Positions 17,804 through 26,187 of a stretch of DNA of 64,000 nucleotides are shown in pieces (positions within the stretch are counted from its first letter, which is position 1; each line of letters starts with the position of its first letter). The position numbers were made by a program, and so were the translations under genes. This stretch comes from Hansschlegelia zhihuaiae (GTDB taxonomy: Bacteria; Pseudomonadota; Alphaproteobacteria; Rhizobiales; Methylopilaceae). The DNA lies in contig NZ_RYFI01000002.1 in assembly GCF_004103825.1 (NCBI RefSeq), positions 193,614 through 257,613 on the forward strand, written 5' to 3'. Under the pieces are notes generated by a model. The model had not been told where the DNA came from. It worked only from the letters and a program-made list of their open reading frames with translations, and ran no database searches.

Positions 17804-18139
17804 TCAGTTCGCCATGCCGCCGCGGACGCGGTACGTGCCGTCGCTCAGCCGCTCGAACATCTCGCCGACCTGCGGATGCCGCACCGGCTCGCCGCTCGTG
17901 TCGTGCACGAGGTTCTGCTCGGAAACATAAGCGACATATTCGGTTTCGGCGTTCTCCGCGAACAGATGGTAGAATGGCTGGTCCTTGACGGGCCGGACGT
18001 CCTCCGGGATCGCGAGCCACCATTCCTCGGTGTTCGAGAAGGTCGGGTCGACGTCGTAGATCACGCCCCTGAACGGGTAGATCCGGTGGTGCACGACCTC
18101 GCCGATGCGGAATTTGGCGCGACGTTCGGCGGCGGGCAT
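17804..18139 (-). CDS. hspQ: heat shock protein HspQ
   Basis: From ATG 18139 (MPAAERRAKFRIGEVV) the product is 111 residues, the usual length; ATGs further upstream at 18196 and 18178 add a basic, non-conserved leader. Conserved family segments are present: GEVVHHRIYPFRGVIYDVD, then WWLAIPED, DQPFYHLFAEN and YVAYVSEQNL. HspQ (YccV) binds DNA or proteins and in enterobacteria acts as a Lon substrate and specificity enhancer. It is convergent with the IalB gene on one side and separated from the CoA lyase gene on the other. Confidence 0.88.
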   Translation of the reverse strand: MPAAERRAKFRIGEVVHHRIYPFRGVIYDVDPTFSNTEEWWLAIPEDVRPVKDQPFYHLFAENAETEYVAYVSEQNLVHDTSGEPVRHPQVGEMFERLSDGTYRVRGGMAN

Positions 18140-18260
18140 AGGGCGGGGGACTCGGAACGATCGGCGACGGCCGGACATGCACCGACCGGCGTCCATGCGT
18201 CAATCAAGGGACGGGCGCCGGCTCGATACGTCCCAAGGGCTCAGACGGTTTCGCCGCGGC

Positions 18261-19304
18261 TCACAGACCGTAGCGCTCGGCGGCCTCGGGCTCGCGCTCG
18301 GCGATCTGCCTGGCGAGGTCGACGATCACTTTGGCCTGCTTCCAGGTGGCGTCGTCCTGCATCTTGCCGTCGAGCATCACGGCGCCGGTGCCGTCCGGCA
18401 TCGCCTCGACGATGCGCTTGGCGAACTTCACCTCCTCGACGTCCGGCGAATATACGCGCTTGGCGATCTCGACCTGGCTCGGATGCAGCGTCCAGGCGCC
18501 GACGCAGCCCATCAGGAAGGCGTTGCGGAACTGCGCCTCACAGGCCTCTCCGTCCGAGAAGTCGCCGAACGGCCCGTAGAACGGCTTGATGCCGTTCGCG
18601 GCGCAGGCGTCGACCATCTTGGCGATCGTGTAATGCCAGAGATCCTGCTGGTAGAACGCGCGGGCGGCTCCCTCCGCGCCCTTGTCGACCAGCACGCCGT
18701 AGCCCGGGTGCCCGCCGCCGACGCGCGTCGTCTTCATGCGTCTGGAGGCCGCGAGGTCGGCCGGGCCGAGGCTCATGCCGTGCATGCGCGGCGACGCGCA
18801 GGCGATCTCCTCGACATTCATGACGCCCTGCGCGGTCTCGAGGATCGCGTGGATCATGATCGGGCGCTTGACGCCGTGGCGCGCCTCGAGCTGGGCCAGG
18901 AGCCGGTCGAGATAGTGGACGTCCCAGGATCCCTCGACCTTCGGCAGCATGATGACGTCGAGCTTGTCGCCGACCGCGCCGACGATCTCGATCACGTCGT
19001 CGAGCGCCCAGGGGCTGTCGAGCGCGTTCATGCGGATCCAGAGGCCGGCGGCCCCGAAGTCGGTCGCCTTCGCCATTTCGATGAAGCCTGCGCGCGCCGC
19101 TTCCTTTGCGTCCGCCGGCACCGCGTCCTCGAGATTGCCCAGCACCACGTCGACTTGGCGTGCGAGGTCGCCGGCGCGTGCGCGGATCTTTTCGACATGC
19201 GGCGGCACGAAATGGATCATGCGCTCGACACGGACCGGCGGCTCGCGGAACGGTTCCGGGGCGCCGAGCGCGAGCGGGCGATAATAGGCGCTCGGGACGA
19301 TCAT
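18261..19304 (-). CDS. HpcH/HpaI aldolase/citrate lyase family, malyl-CoA lyase-like
   Basis: 347 residues from ATG 19304, preceded by AAAGG. The sequence has the order of L-malyl-CoA/beta-methylmalyl-CoA lyases: [11 protein letters not shown] (metal-binding Glu/Asp), [56 protein letters not shown] and [13 protein letters not shown]. These Mg-dependent enzymes cleave malyl-CoA or related CoA esters to acetyl-CoA and glyoxylate; in serine-cycle methylotrophs the enzyme is central to C1 assimilation. Here it stands alone with no serine-cycle neighbours, so the exact substrate (malyl-, methylmalyl- or citramalyl-CoA) cannot be fixed. Confidence 0.8.
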   Translation of the reverse strand: MIVPSAYYRPLALGAPEPFREPPVRVERMIHFVPPHVEKIRARAGDLARQVDVVLGNLEDAVPADAKEAARAGFIEMAKATDFGAAGLWIRMNALDSPWALDDVIEIVGAVGDKLDVIMLPKVEGSWDVHYLDRLLAQLEARHGVKRPIMIHAILETAQGVMNVEEIACASPRMHGMSLGPADLAASRRMKTTRVGGGHPGYGVLVDKGAEGAARAFYQQDLWHYTIAKMVDACAANGIKPFYGPFGDFSDGEACEAQFRNAFLMGCVGAWTLHPSQVEIAKRVYSPDVEEVKFAKRIVEAMPDGTGAVMLDGKMQDDATWKQAKVIVDLARQIAEREPEAAERYGL

Positions 19305-19560
19305 GGTCGGACCTTTCGAACGGCGCTGAAGGGAGCCGCGCCATTTCGCGGCCGCGATGCTGCGGCGCAAGACGTCTTTCGTCGCAAGGTCTGGGACGTC
19401 GGGGTCTCTTCGAGCCGCGGCTGCGGCCCCCCGGGGGTCGCGGGCATGCTCGCTATGCGCCAAAAAGCGTTGAGCTCCGGCCGCAAAGGCGCCATTGCCG
19501 CGGAGGCGGCCCGATCGGCCGGCCATCGGCTTCTCGCTCTCCGGACCCTATCCCGCGCCA

Positions 19561-20505
19561 ATGACCGACGTCGCCGGCCTCGCCATGCCGTTCTTCGGCC
19601 TGATCGCGCTCGGCTTCCTGTGCGGGAAGCTCGTGAAGGGGCCGGAGGAAGGGCTCGCCTGGTTCAACGTCTACATCCTCTATGTCGCGGTTCCGGCGCT
19701 CTATTTCGCGCTGATCTCGCGCACGCCCTTCGAACAGCTCGCCAATGTCGGCTTCGTGGCCGCCACCACCGCGGCGACCTTCTCGGCCTTCGCGATCGCG
19801 GTCGGGATCGGGCTGTTCGCCTCGAAGGGCGATCTCAGGCAGGCGACCATCCAGGGCCTCGCGGGCGGCTACGCCAATGTCGGCTATATGGGCCCCGGCC
19901 TGACGCTCGCGGCGCTGGGACCCGCCGCGGCCGCGCCTACCGCGCTGATCTTCGTGTTCGACTGCATGCTGCTGTTCACGCTGACGCCGCTGCTGATGTC
20001 GATCGCAGACCCGCGGCGCGAGGGCGTCGCCTCGACCGCGCTGCTGATCGTCAGGCGGATCGCGCTCCACCCCTTCAACATCGCCACGCTCGCCGGGGGC
20101 CTTGCAGCCTATTTCCACTGGTCGCCGCCAGGCCCGGTCGCGAAGCTCGTCGAGCTGCTGAGCGTGTCGGCCGCGCCGTCGGCGCTGTTCGTCATGGGCG
20201 TGACGGTCGCGCTTCGGCCGCTGAAGCGGGTTCCGCCGGAGATGCCCGCTCTGCTCTGCGTGAAGCTGCTGCTGCACCCGCTGTTCGCCTGGTCGGCGCT
20301 GACTGTGATCGGCGGCTTCGACCCGCTCTGGGTCGCGACCGCGACTTTGATGGCGTCGCTCCCGCCGGCGCTCAACGTGTTCGTCATGGCGAGCCAGTAC
20401 GGCGTCTATGTCGAGCGCGCCTCCAGCGTCATCCTGGTCGGGACCATTGCGTCCTTCGTCACGGTGACGGCGCTGCTCGCGGTGATCGTCGGCGGGCCGC
20501 GCTGA
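19561..20505 (+). CDS. AEC (auxin efflux carrier) family transporter
   Basis: 314 residues from ATG 19561 (MTDVAGLAMPFFGLIALGFL); an in-frame start at 19495 would add a non-hydrophobic, Arg/Pro-rich leader. About ten hydrophobic segments are visible, and the sequence has the family features GFLCGKL, PALYFALIS and a GGYANVGYMGPGL segment in the first half with a related SLPPALNVFVMASQYG near the end. AEC proteins export or import small carboxylates such as malate or malonate across the inner membrane. It is divergent from the CoA lyase gene, which is suggestive of shared organic-acid metabolism but not proof. Confidence 0.85.
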   Translation: MTDVAGLAMPFFGLIALGFLCGKLVKGPEEGLAWFNVYILYVAVPALYFALISRTPFEQLANVGFVAATTAATFSAFAIAVGIGLFASKGDLRQATIQGLAGGYANVGYMGPGLTLAALGPAAAAPTALIFVFDCMLLFTLTPLLMSIADPRREGVASTALLIVRRIALHPFNIATLAGGLAAYFHWSPPGPVAKLVELLSVSAAPSALFVMGVTVALRPLKRVPPEMPALLCVKLLLHPLFAWSALTVIGGFDPLWVATATLMASLPPALNVFVMASQYGVYVERASSVILVGTIASFVTVTALLAVIVGGPR

Positions 20506-20511
20506 GCGGCC

Positions 20512-21684
20512 TCAGAACGCCGGCCCGCCCACGAGGCCCTCGCGCATCACGAAGCGCCGCAGCGGGCCGATCCGGGAGAGGGCCGCGAGGCCGAGACCGC
20601 GCAGCGCGTGGACCGGCATGAAGTCCGTCAGCAGCGAGCGGTTGAGGAGGTCGGTCGCGGCCGTGCGGCTCCAGACGTCCGCGGAGCGGGCGCGGGCATA
20701 GGCGCGCAAGGCCCTCTCGCCGCCGACGTCCTCGCCGGCCGCCCGCGCCTTCCGGACGATTTTCGCCACGGCCTCGGCGTCGCGCACACCAAGATTGAGC
20801 CCCTGCGCGCCGATCGGCGGCAGCACATGCCCGGCTTCGCCGACGAGCACGGTCCGCCGGGCCGCGAAGCGCGTGGCGGCGCCGATGACGATCGGAAATT
20901 GACCGACTGTCCCTGAAACGGTCAGGCGTCCAAGGAGATTCCCGGAGGCGATCGTCGCCTCCAGGCCGAGCTCATCTGGCGGAAGCGCGCGCAATCTTTC
21001 GGCGCGTTCGGGCGAGACGCCCCAGACGACGCTCGACCGCCTTCCGGGCATCGGCACGAGGGTGAAGGGGCCTTCCTCGCCGTGAAATTCGGTCGAGACA
21101 AAGCCGTGGTCGCGCTCGTGGTCGCAGGCGAAGGCGAGGGCGGATTGCGGCGCCCGCCGGCTCTTGAAGCCGATGCCCGCCGCCTCCCTGAGCCGCGAGT
21201 TCCGCCCGTCCGCCGCGACGGCGAGCCGGACTCGCAGCAAGCCGCCATCCTCGATCTCGAGTTCGACGGAGTCCGCGTTGGGCCGGCTCTCGACGGCCTC
21301 CTGTTCGATGACGCGGGCGGATGGCGCGCGGCCGAGCGCATCAGTGAGCGCCGCCGTGAGCGCCGCGTTGGGGACGTTCCAGCCGAACGCCTCGAGGCCG
21401 AGCTCGGCGGCGTGGAACGTCGCCTCAGGCGCCCGGAACAGCCTGCGGCCGGCGTCGGCGATTCGGAGCGTCTTCAGCGGCGCGGCGAGCGGCGCGACCG
21501 CGTCCCAGACGCCGACGTCGCGCAGGATCGCGACGGAGCCGTCGAGCAGGGCGGTGGTGCGCGGGTCCGGGCCGGGCCTCGGCGCGACGAGCGTCGTCTC
21601 AGCGCCCGTGCGAGCGACGAGCAGGGCGGCGAGCAGGCCAGCGGGGCCGCCACCCACCACTGCGACTTCGCAGGCTTCGGTCAT
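20512..21684 (-). CDS. FAD-dependent hydroxylase, UbiH/COQ6 family
   Basis: 390 residues. The N-terminal dinucleotide fold VVGGGPAGLLAALLVARTG binds FAD, AADGRNSRLR is the conserved DG motif, and GEAGHVLPPIGAQGLNLG is the second FAD-binding segment that defines the UbiH/UbiF/VisC/COQ6 group. These enzymes hydroxylate the ring during ubiquinone synthesis. A few relatives act on other aromatics, but the ubiquinone role is most likely in an alphaproteobacterium. It is convergent with the AEC transporter gene (6 nt between stops). Confidence 0.87.
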   Translation of the reverse strand: MTEACEVAVVGGGPAGLLAALLVARTGAETTLVAPRPGPDPRTTALLDGSVAILRDVGVWDAVAPLAAPLKTLRIADAGRRLFRAPEATFHAAELGLEAFGWNVPNAALTAALTDALGRAPSARVIEQEAVESRPNADSVELEIEDGGLLRVRLAVAADGRNSRLREAAGIGFKSRRAPQSALAFACDHERDHGFVSTEFHGEEGPFTLVPMPGRRSSVVWGVSPERAERLRALPPDELGLEATIASGNLLGRLTVSGTVGQFPIVIGAATRFAARRTVLVGEAGHVLPPIGAQGLNLGVRDAEAVAKIVRKARAAGEDVGGERALRAYARARSADVWSRTAATDLLNRSLLTDFMPVHALRGLGLAALSRIGPLRRFVMREGLVGGPAF

Positions 21685-21958
21685 GCTTCGGCGGGGACTG
21701 CGACTGGCATGAGCCGGATTATAGCGACCTGAAACGAAAAAGGACTGGTCTGATGTGCGCGTCCCGCGGCGACATCGGGCGCGGTCGTGAGGCGTCAGCG
21801 GAACGCCAGCTCACGGCGGCGTCATGCGAAGTCTTCGAATCCTGACGCGTCCGTGATGCCTGCGCAGGCGCTTCTCGCCTTGTATTTCAGCGGTTCCGGG
21901 CTATCTGGCAGCCGCGGAAAATCGGGCTCGCGGCGGCCCTCGGAGGCGGTTGCGCACG

Positions 21959-22732
21959 ATGCTGGAAGTCTTTTCGAACCCCGAGGCCTGGGTGGCGCTC
22001 GCGACCCTCACGGCCATGGAGATCGTGCTCGGCATCGACAACGTCGTCTTCATCTCGGTCCTGGTCTCGAAGCTGCCGCAGGCGCAGGCCGACCGCGCCC
22101 GCAAGCTCGGCCTCGCGCTCGCGCTCGTGTTCCGCATCCTGCTGCTGTTCGCGCTTTCCTGGCTGATCGCGCTCAAGGAGCCGGTGTTCTCGCTGTTCGG
22201 CCATGGCTTCTCGTGGCGCGACATCATCTTGCTCGCCGGCGGCGGCTTCCTGATCGTCAAGGCGACGCTTGAGCTTCACAACTCGATCGAAGGCGAGGAG
22301 CACGGCCCGACGGGCGGGGTTCAGGCGGCCTTCGCGGTGATCATCGCCCAGATCATCGTCATCGACCTTGTGTTCTCGATTGACTCGATCATCACGGCGA
22401 TCGGCATGGCCGAGGATATCGAGGTGATGATCGCCGCCGTGGTGATCGCGGTCGCGGTCATGTTCGTCTCGTCCGGGCCGATCTCGGCCTTCGTCGCCAA
22501 GCACCCGACCACCAAGGTGCTGGCGCTCGCCTTCCTGCTGCTGATCGGCATGGTGCTGGTCGCCGACGGCTTCGGCTTCCACGTGCCGAAGGGCTACATC
22601 TACGCCGCGATGGCGTTCTCGCTGATGGTCGAGATCCTCAACGTGACGGCCAAGAACCGCCGGCTCAAGCTCGCCGAGGCGGCAGACGCCGAGGACGCGC
22701 CGGCGAAGCCGCAGGACAGGATCGTGCGATGA
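21959..22732 (+). CDS. TerC family integral membrane protein
   Basis: 257 residues from ATG 21959; an in-frame TTG at 21950 is also possible, with GGAGG at 21942-21946 lying between the ideal spacings for the two. Seven or so membrane spans; EIVLGIDNVVFISVLVSKL and VIDLVFSIDSIITAIGM are the paired acidic motifs that define the family. TerC/Alx-type proteins export manganese, often to supply or protect exported metalloenzymes. No CBS or CorC domain is attached. The stop overlaps the ATG of the following SDR gene (ATGA), so both are probably co-translated. Confidence 0.88.
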   Translation: MLEVFSNPEAWVALATLTAMEIVLGIDNVVFISVLVSKLPQAQADRARKLGLALALVFRILLLFALSWLIALKEPVFSLFGHGFSWRDIILLAGGGFLIVKATLELHNSIEGEEHGPTGGVQAAFAVIIAQIIVIDLVFSIDSIITAIGMAEDIEVMIAAVVIAVAVMFVSSGPISAFVAKHPTTKVLALAFLLLIGMVLVADGFGFHVPKGYIYAAMAFSLMVEILNVTAKNRRLKLAEAADAEDAPAKPQDRIVR

Positions 22733-23487
22733 GCGATCGAGGCCGGGTTCTGGTCGTCACCGGCGGCAGTCGGGGGATCGGCGCGGCGGTCGCACGGCGC
22801 GCCGCCGCGGAAGGATGGGACGTCGCGGTGAACTACGCCCGCGACAAGGCCGCGGCCGACAAGGTCGTGGCTGAAGTTGCAGCCGCGGGCCGCCGCGCCG
22901 CGGCCATCCAGGGCGACATGGCGATCGAGCGCGACGTCGTGGCGCTGTTCGAGACCGCCGCGGCGCTGCTCGGCCGGATCGGCGGCGTCGTGAACAATGC
23001 CGGCGTGGTGGGCTCCCCGGCGGGTCGTCTCGACCAGGCCTCGGCGGACATGATCGCCCGCGTGGTCGACCTCAATGTCACGGGCGCTCTGCTCGTTGCG
23101 CGCGAGGCCGCTCGGCGGCTCTCGACGGCGCGCGGCGGGGCGGGTGGCGCGATCGTCAACGTCTCATCGATCGCAGCGACGCTCGGCGCGCCCGGCGAAT
23201 ATGTCTGGTACGCCGCGACCAAGGGCGCGGTCGACAGCATGACCGTCGGGCTTTCGCGGGAGCTCGCCGCCGAGGGCGTGCGCGTCAACGCCGTGTCGCC
23301 GGGCCTGATCGAGACCGACATCCACGCCTCGGGCGGCCAGCCGGACCGGCTCAAGCGGCTCGGTCCGAGCGTGCCGATCGGACGCGCCGGAACCGCCGAG
23401 GAGGTGGCCGAGACCGTCGTCTGGCTCTTGTCGGACGCCGCGTCCTATGTCACGGGCGCGAATGTCCGCGTCAGCGGCGGCCGCTGA
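22729..23487 (+). CDS. SDR family oxidoreductase
   Basis: 252 residues. Classical short-chain dehydrogenase landmarks: TGGSRGIGAAVA (cofactor glycine motif), NNAGVVG, catalytic Ser in NVSSIAA and YAATK (Tyr and Lys), then VNAVSPGLIETDIH. It resembles glucose-1-dehydrogenase or FabG-like enzymes of unknown substrate. The basic residues after the first strand (NYARDK) suggest NADP(H). It overlaps the TerC gene by 4 nt, and the secreted-unknown gene follows after 20 nt, so the three may be one transcript. Confidence 0.88.
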   Translation: MSDRGRVLVVTGGSRGIGAAVARRAAAEGWDVAVNYARDKAAADKVVAEVAAAGRRAAAIQGDMAIERDVVALFETAAALLGRIGGVVNNAGVVGSPAGRLDQASADMIARVVDLNVTGALLVAREAARRLSTARGGAGGAIVNVSSIAATLGAPGEYVWYAATKGAVDSMTVGLSRELAAEGVRVNAVSPGLIETDIHASGGQPDRLKRLGPSVPIGRAGTAEEVAETVVWLLSDAASYVTGANVRVSGGR

Positions 23488-23507
23488 CCCGTCCTCGAAA
23501 GGCGCCC

Positions 23508-24467
23508 TTGCAAGTGATCCGGCATGCCGCAGCGGCGCTTTCGGCCGCGCTTGTCCTGTCATCGCCAGTCTCGGCCGCCGACGCGCCGAACGCCGCCTGG
23601 GTGGAGAACCTCAGCGAACCGACGCAGTGCGCCGAGTTCGACAACGTCTATTACACGCTCGCCAACCCGAAGGTCACGCGCTTCGAGATCGAGGTCAGCG
23701 CGCCCGTCTACCTGCCTGATCTCAAAACCGATTCGACCGGTCCGGACTTCGCCAATTGCGAAGCGATGAAGGACGATCCGAAGCACAAGTTCCAGCCAAA
23801 GAAGCTGACGCTGTACGAGGACGGCGACATCCGCATCGTCGGCCACACCTACGCCGAGAGCTGGCGGGCGCGGGGCGCCGAGGTGATGGTGGGCGACATC
23901 GACGAGAGCGACCTGCACCTCGTCCAGTGGTTCCAGAAGGTTGACGGCGACTTCCACGAGTTCCTCGTCGTCTATCCGTTCGACGGCTACTGGCGCGCGA
24001 AGCCGATACCGACCGAGGCGTTCCCGGACGCGGCCTACGGCACGTCCTTCCTGGTCGGGCCGATCGAGAAGCAGCACCGGCCGATCGTCGACATCGCGAA
24101 GCTCAAGATCGACCCCAGGGCGCGCGCCTTCCGCATGACCTTCGCCAAGGGCGGCGTCGGCGAGATCAGGATCCGGAGCGCCGACCGCGAGCGCGTCGTG
24201 CTGGACGTCAGCGTGGACGGCCTGCCGGACGGCGATCCGCCGGCGCCATTCGCGGCGATCCGCTCCATGTTCGTGACGCCGACCAACGCGGACGTCGCCC
24301 GCATCAACTGGCGGACCGACGCCGGGCTCTACAATGAACCGATCATGGAGTTTAAGGGCGCCAACGCGCACGAGATCCGGTTCGACCGGATCGAGCTCTC
24401 GAGACACAACACCAGCGCGCCGGACGTGACGTTCCGCGGCTTCGCGGGGCCGCCCCCGGCGCGATAG
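23508..24467 (+). CDS. secreted protein of unknown function
   Basis: 319 residues with a TTG start at 23508 preceded by GAAAGG at good spacing; GTG at 23514 is the alternative. The N-terminus is a signal peptide ending PVSAAD. The mature part is rich in Asp, aromatic residues and beta-strand patterns (YLPDLKTDSTGPDF, GDIRIVGHTYAESW, WFQKVDGDFHEFLVVYPFDGYWR), with two Cys early (QCAEF and ANCEAM) that could form a disulfide. I do not recognise the family. The fold looks all-beta and periplasmic or extracellular; any link to carbohydrate binding is a guess. Confidence 0.75.
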   Translation: MQVIRHAAAALSAALVLSSPVSAADAPNAAWVENLSEPTQCAEFDNVYYTLANPKVTRFEIEVSAPVYLPDLKTDSTGPDFANCEAMKDDPKHKFQPKKLTLYEDGDIRIVGHTYAESWRARGAEVMVGDIDESDLHLVQWFQKVDGDFHEFLVVYPFDGYWRAKPIPTEAFPDAAYGTSFLVGPIEKQHRPIVDIAKLKIDPRARAFRMTFAKGGVGEIRIRSADRERVVLDVSVDGLPDGDPPAPFAAIRSMFVTPTNADVARINWRTDAGLYNEPIMEFKGANAHEIRFDRIELSRHNTSAPDVTFRGFAGPPPAR

Positions 24468-24488
24468 ACGAGTTCAGAGGAGATCGAC

Positions 24489-25466
24489 ATGGCCAAGGCG
24501 ATCCGTGTGAAGGCGACCGGCGGCCCGGAGGCGATGCAGTTCGAGGACGTCGAACTGCCTGCGCCGGGCGAGGGCGAGGTCGCGGTCCGCCACACGGCGG
24601 TCGGCGTCAACTTCATCGACGTCTACTACCGCACCGGCCTCTATCCCGCGCCGCAGACGCCCTTCGGCCTCGGCTTCGAGGCGGCGGGGGTCGTCACGGC
24701 GCTTGGCCAGGGAGTCTCGGGACTCCGCGAAGGAGACCGCGTCGCTTATACGACCGGCCCGCTCGGCGCCTACGCGACGGACCGGGTCGTCGCCGCGCAG
24801 CATCTGGTCAAGCTGCCGGCCGGAGTGTCGGACGAGACCGCCGCCGCCATCATGCTGAAGGGCATGACGGCGCAGTATCTGCTCCGCCGCACCTTCAAGG
24901 TCGGGCCGGAGCATACGATTCTGTTTCATGCGGCCGCCGGAGGCGTTGGCCAGATCGCCTGCCAGTGGGCCGCCCATCTCGGCGCGACGGTTATCGGCAC
25001 GGCCGGCGGGCCGGAGAAGGTCGCGCTCGCCAAGACCAAGGGTTGCGCGCACGTCATCGACTACAAAACCGAAAACTTCGTCGAGCGGGTGAGGGAGATC
25101 ACGGGCGGCAGGCTGTGCGACGTCGTCTACGACTCGGTTGGCAAGGACGCCTTTCCGGGCTCGCTCGACTGCCTGAAGCTGCGCGGCCTCTGGGCGAGTT
25201 TCGGCCAGTCTTCCGGCCCGGTTCCGGATTTCTCGATCAATTTGCTCGCCCGGAAAGGCTCGCTGTTCGCGACGCGCGCGAGCCTGTTCAACCATATCGG
25301 GACCAGGCCAGAGCTCGAGGCGACGGCCGCCGACCTGTTCGACGTCGTGACGTCCGGCAAGGTCACGATCGAGATCGGCCGGAGGTTCCCGCTCGAGAAG
25401 GCGGCGGACGCGCATCGCGCGCTCGAGGCTCGCGAGACGACCGGCTCGACGGTGCTGATCCCGTAG
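24489..25466 (+). CDS. NADPH:quinone reductase (zinc-free MDR family)
   Basis: 325 residues with a clear RBS (AGAGGAG) before ATG 24489. Sequence landmarks are those of QorA-type quinone oxidoreductases: VGVNFIDVYYRTGLYP, GFEAAGVV, GDRVAY, then HAAAGGVGQIACQWA for NADPH binding, and YDSVGKDAF. The structural and catalytic zinc ligands of alcohol dehydrogenases are absent, as expected. It reduces quinones or other small electrophiles with NADPH in the cytoplasm. A block of intergenic hairpins follows and may terminate transcription. Confidence 0.9.
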   Translation: MAKAIRVKATGGPEAMQFEDVELPAPGEGEVAVRHTAVGVNFIDVYYRTGLYPAPQTPFGLGFEAAGVVTALGQGVSGLREGDRVAYTTGPLGAYATDRVVAAQHLVKLPAGVSDETAAAIMLKGMTAQYLLRRTFKVGPEHTILFHAAAGGVGQIACQWAAHLGATVIGTAGGPEKVALAKTKGCAHVIDYKTENFVERVREITGGRLCDVVYDSVGKDAFPGSLDCLKLRGLWASFGQSSGPVPDFSINLLARKGSLFATRASLFNHIGTRPELEATAADLFDVVTSGKVTIEIGRRFPLEKAADAHRALEARETTGSTVLIP

Positions 25467-25494
25467 TCATCGTCGACGTGGCGGCTCGCCTGAT

Positions 25495-25634
25495 CCCTCC
25501 CCTTGCAAGGGGAGGGTGGACCGGCGTCAGCCGGGACGGGGGGGGATCGTGCAGGATCAAGCTCGACGCTCCGAGTCCCCTCCCGGCCTGGGCCTTAGGC
25601 CCGAGTCCACCCTCCCCGCTGCCGCGGGGCAGGG
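25495..25634. repeat. intergenic multi-hairpin GC-rich repeat
   Basis: This holds a perfect 22-nt palindrome (CCCTCCCCTTGCAAGGGGAGGG at 25495-25516 by its two halves), a GGGCC-TTA-GGCCC hairpin in the middle and a second CCCT-stem hairpin at 25610-25634. The composition and the CCTCCCC/GGGGAGGG theme match a dispersed intergenic repeat type common in Hyphomicrobiales. There is no T-run, so it is not a standard terminator. Confidence 0.65.
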
Positions 25635-25722
25635 TAGAAGAGCGGCCGGCCCCCGCTGGCCTGGGATGACGCCTGATCCCTGCGCTCCTATACTTCGCTG
25701 GCGTCACAACCGCAGAGCACGA

Positions 25723-26187
25723 ATGCCCGCCTTCCGCACGACCCGCCGCGTTCCGCACTCGGCCGCTGAGATGTTCGACCTCGTGGCGGACGTCGAGAAG
25801 TACCCGCTGTTCCTGCCGCTCTGCGAGGCGCTGAGGATCAGGAAGCGCGAGGAGGGCGTCGCGCGGCCCGTGCTCATCGCGGACATGACCATCGCGTACA
25901 AGATCGTCCGCGAGACCTTCACGAGCCGCGTCACGCTCGATCGCGACGCGAACAAGATCCTGGTCGAATATCTCGACGGTCCGTTCAGCCATCTCGAGAA
26001 CCGCTGGACCTTCCGGGACCGTGAGAGCGGCGGCTCCGACGTCGAGTTCTTCATCGAGTGGGAGCTGAAGAGCCGCACGCTCGCCATGCTGGTCGGCTCG
26101 GTGTTCGACCGGGTGTTCCGACGCTACGCCGAGGCCTTCGAGCAGCGCGCCGACCGCGTCTACGGCGACAAGCCGGCGCTGGCGTGA
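25723..26187 (+). CDS. RatA/Coq10-like START-domain (SRPBCC) protein
   Basis: The start is ATG 25723 (MPAFRTTRRVPHSAAEMF), giving 154 residues, the usual length; the open frame upstream runs through the intergenic repeat and is rejected. Segments VADVEKYPLFLPLCEA, PFSHLENRWTF and FFIEWELKSRTLAML are characteristic of the Coq10/RatA family. Bacterial members are often annotated as RatA toxins, but in Alphaproteobacteria a ubiquinone-chaperone role like mitochondrial Coq10 is the better guess. There is no RatB-like partner. It overlaps thiL by GTGA. Confidence 0.85.
   Translation: MPAFRTTRRVPHSAAEMFDLVADVEKYPLFLPLCEALRIRKREEGVARPVLIADMTIAYKIVRETFTSRVTLDRDANKILVEYLDGPFSHLENRWTFRDRESGGSDVEFFIEWELKSRTLAMLVGSVFDRVFRRYAEAFEQRADRVYGDKPALA

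Noticed and set aside
21733..21958. A yybP-ykoY (Mn-sensing) riboswitch upstream of the TerC gene
   Set aside because: These aptamers often precede TerC/Alx genes, but I could not find the conserved loop elements in this leader.
25723..26187. RatA toxin of a toxin-antitoxin system
   Set aside because: There is no RatB-like partner and the protein matches the Coq10-like subgroup; it is translated with thiL.
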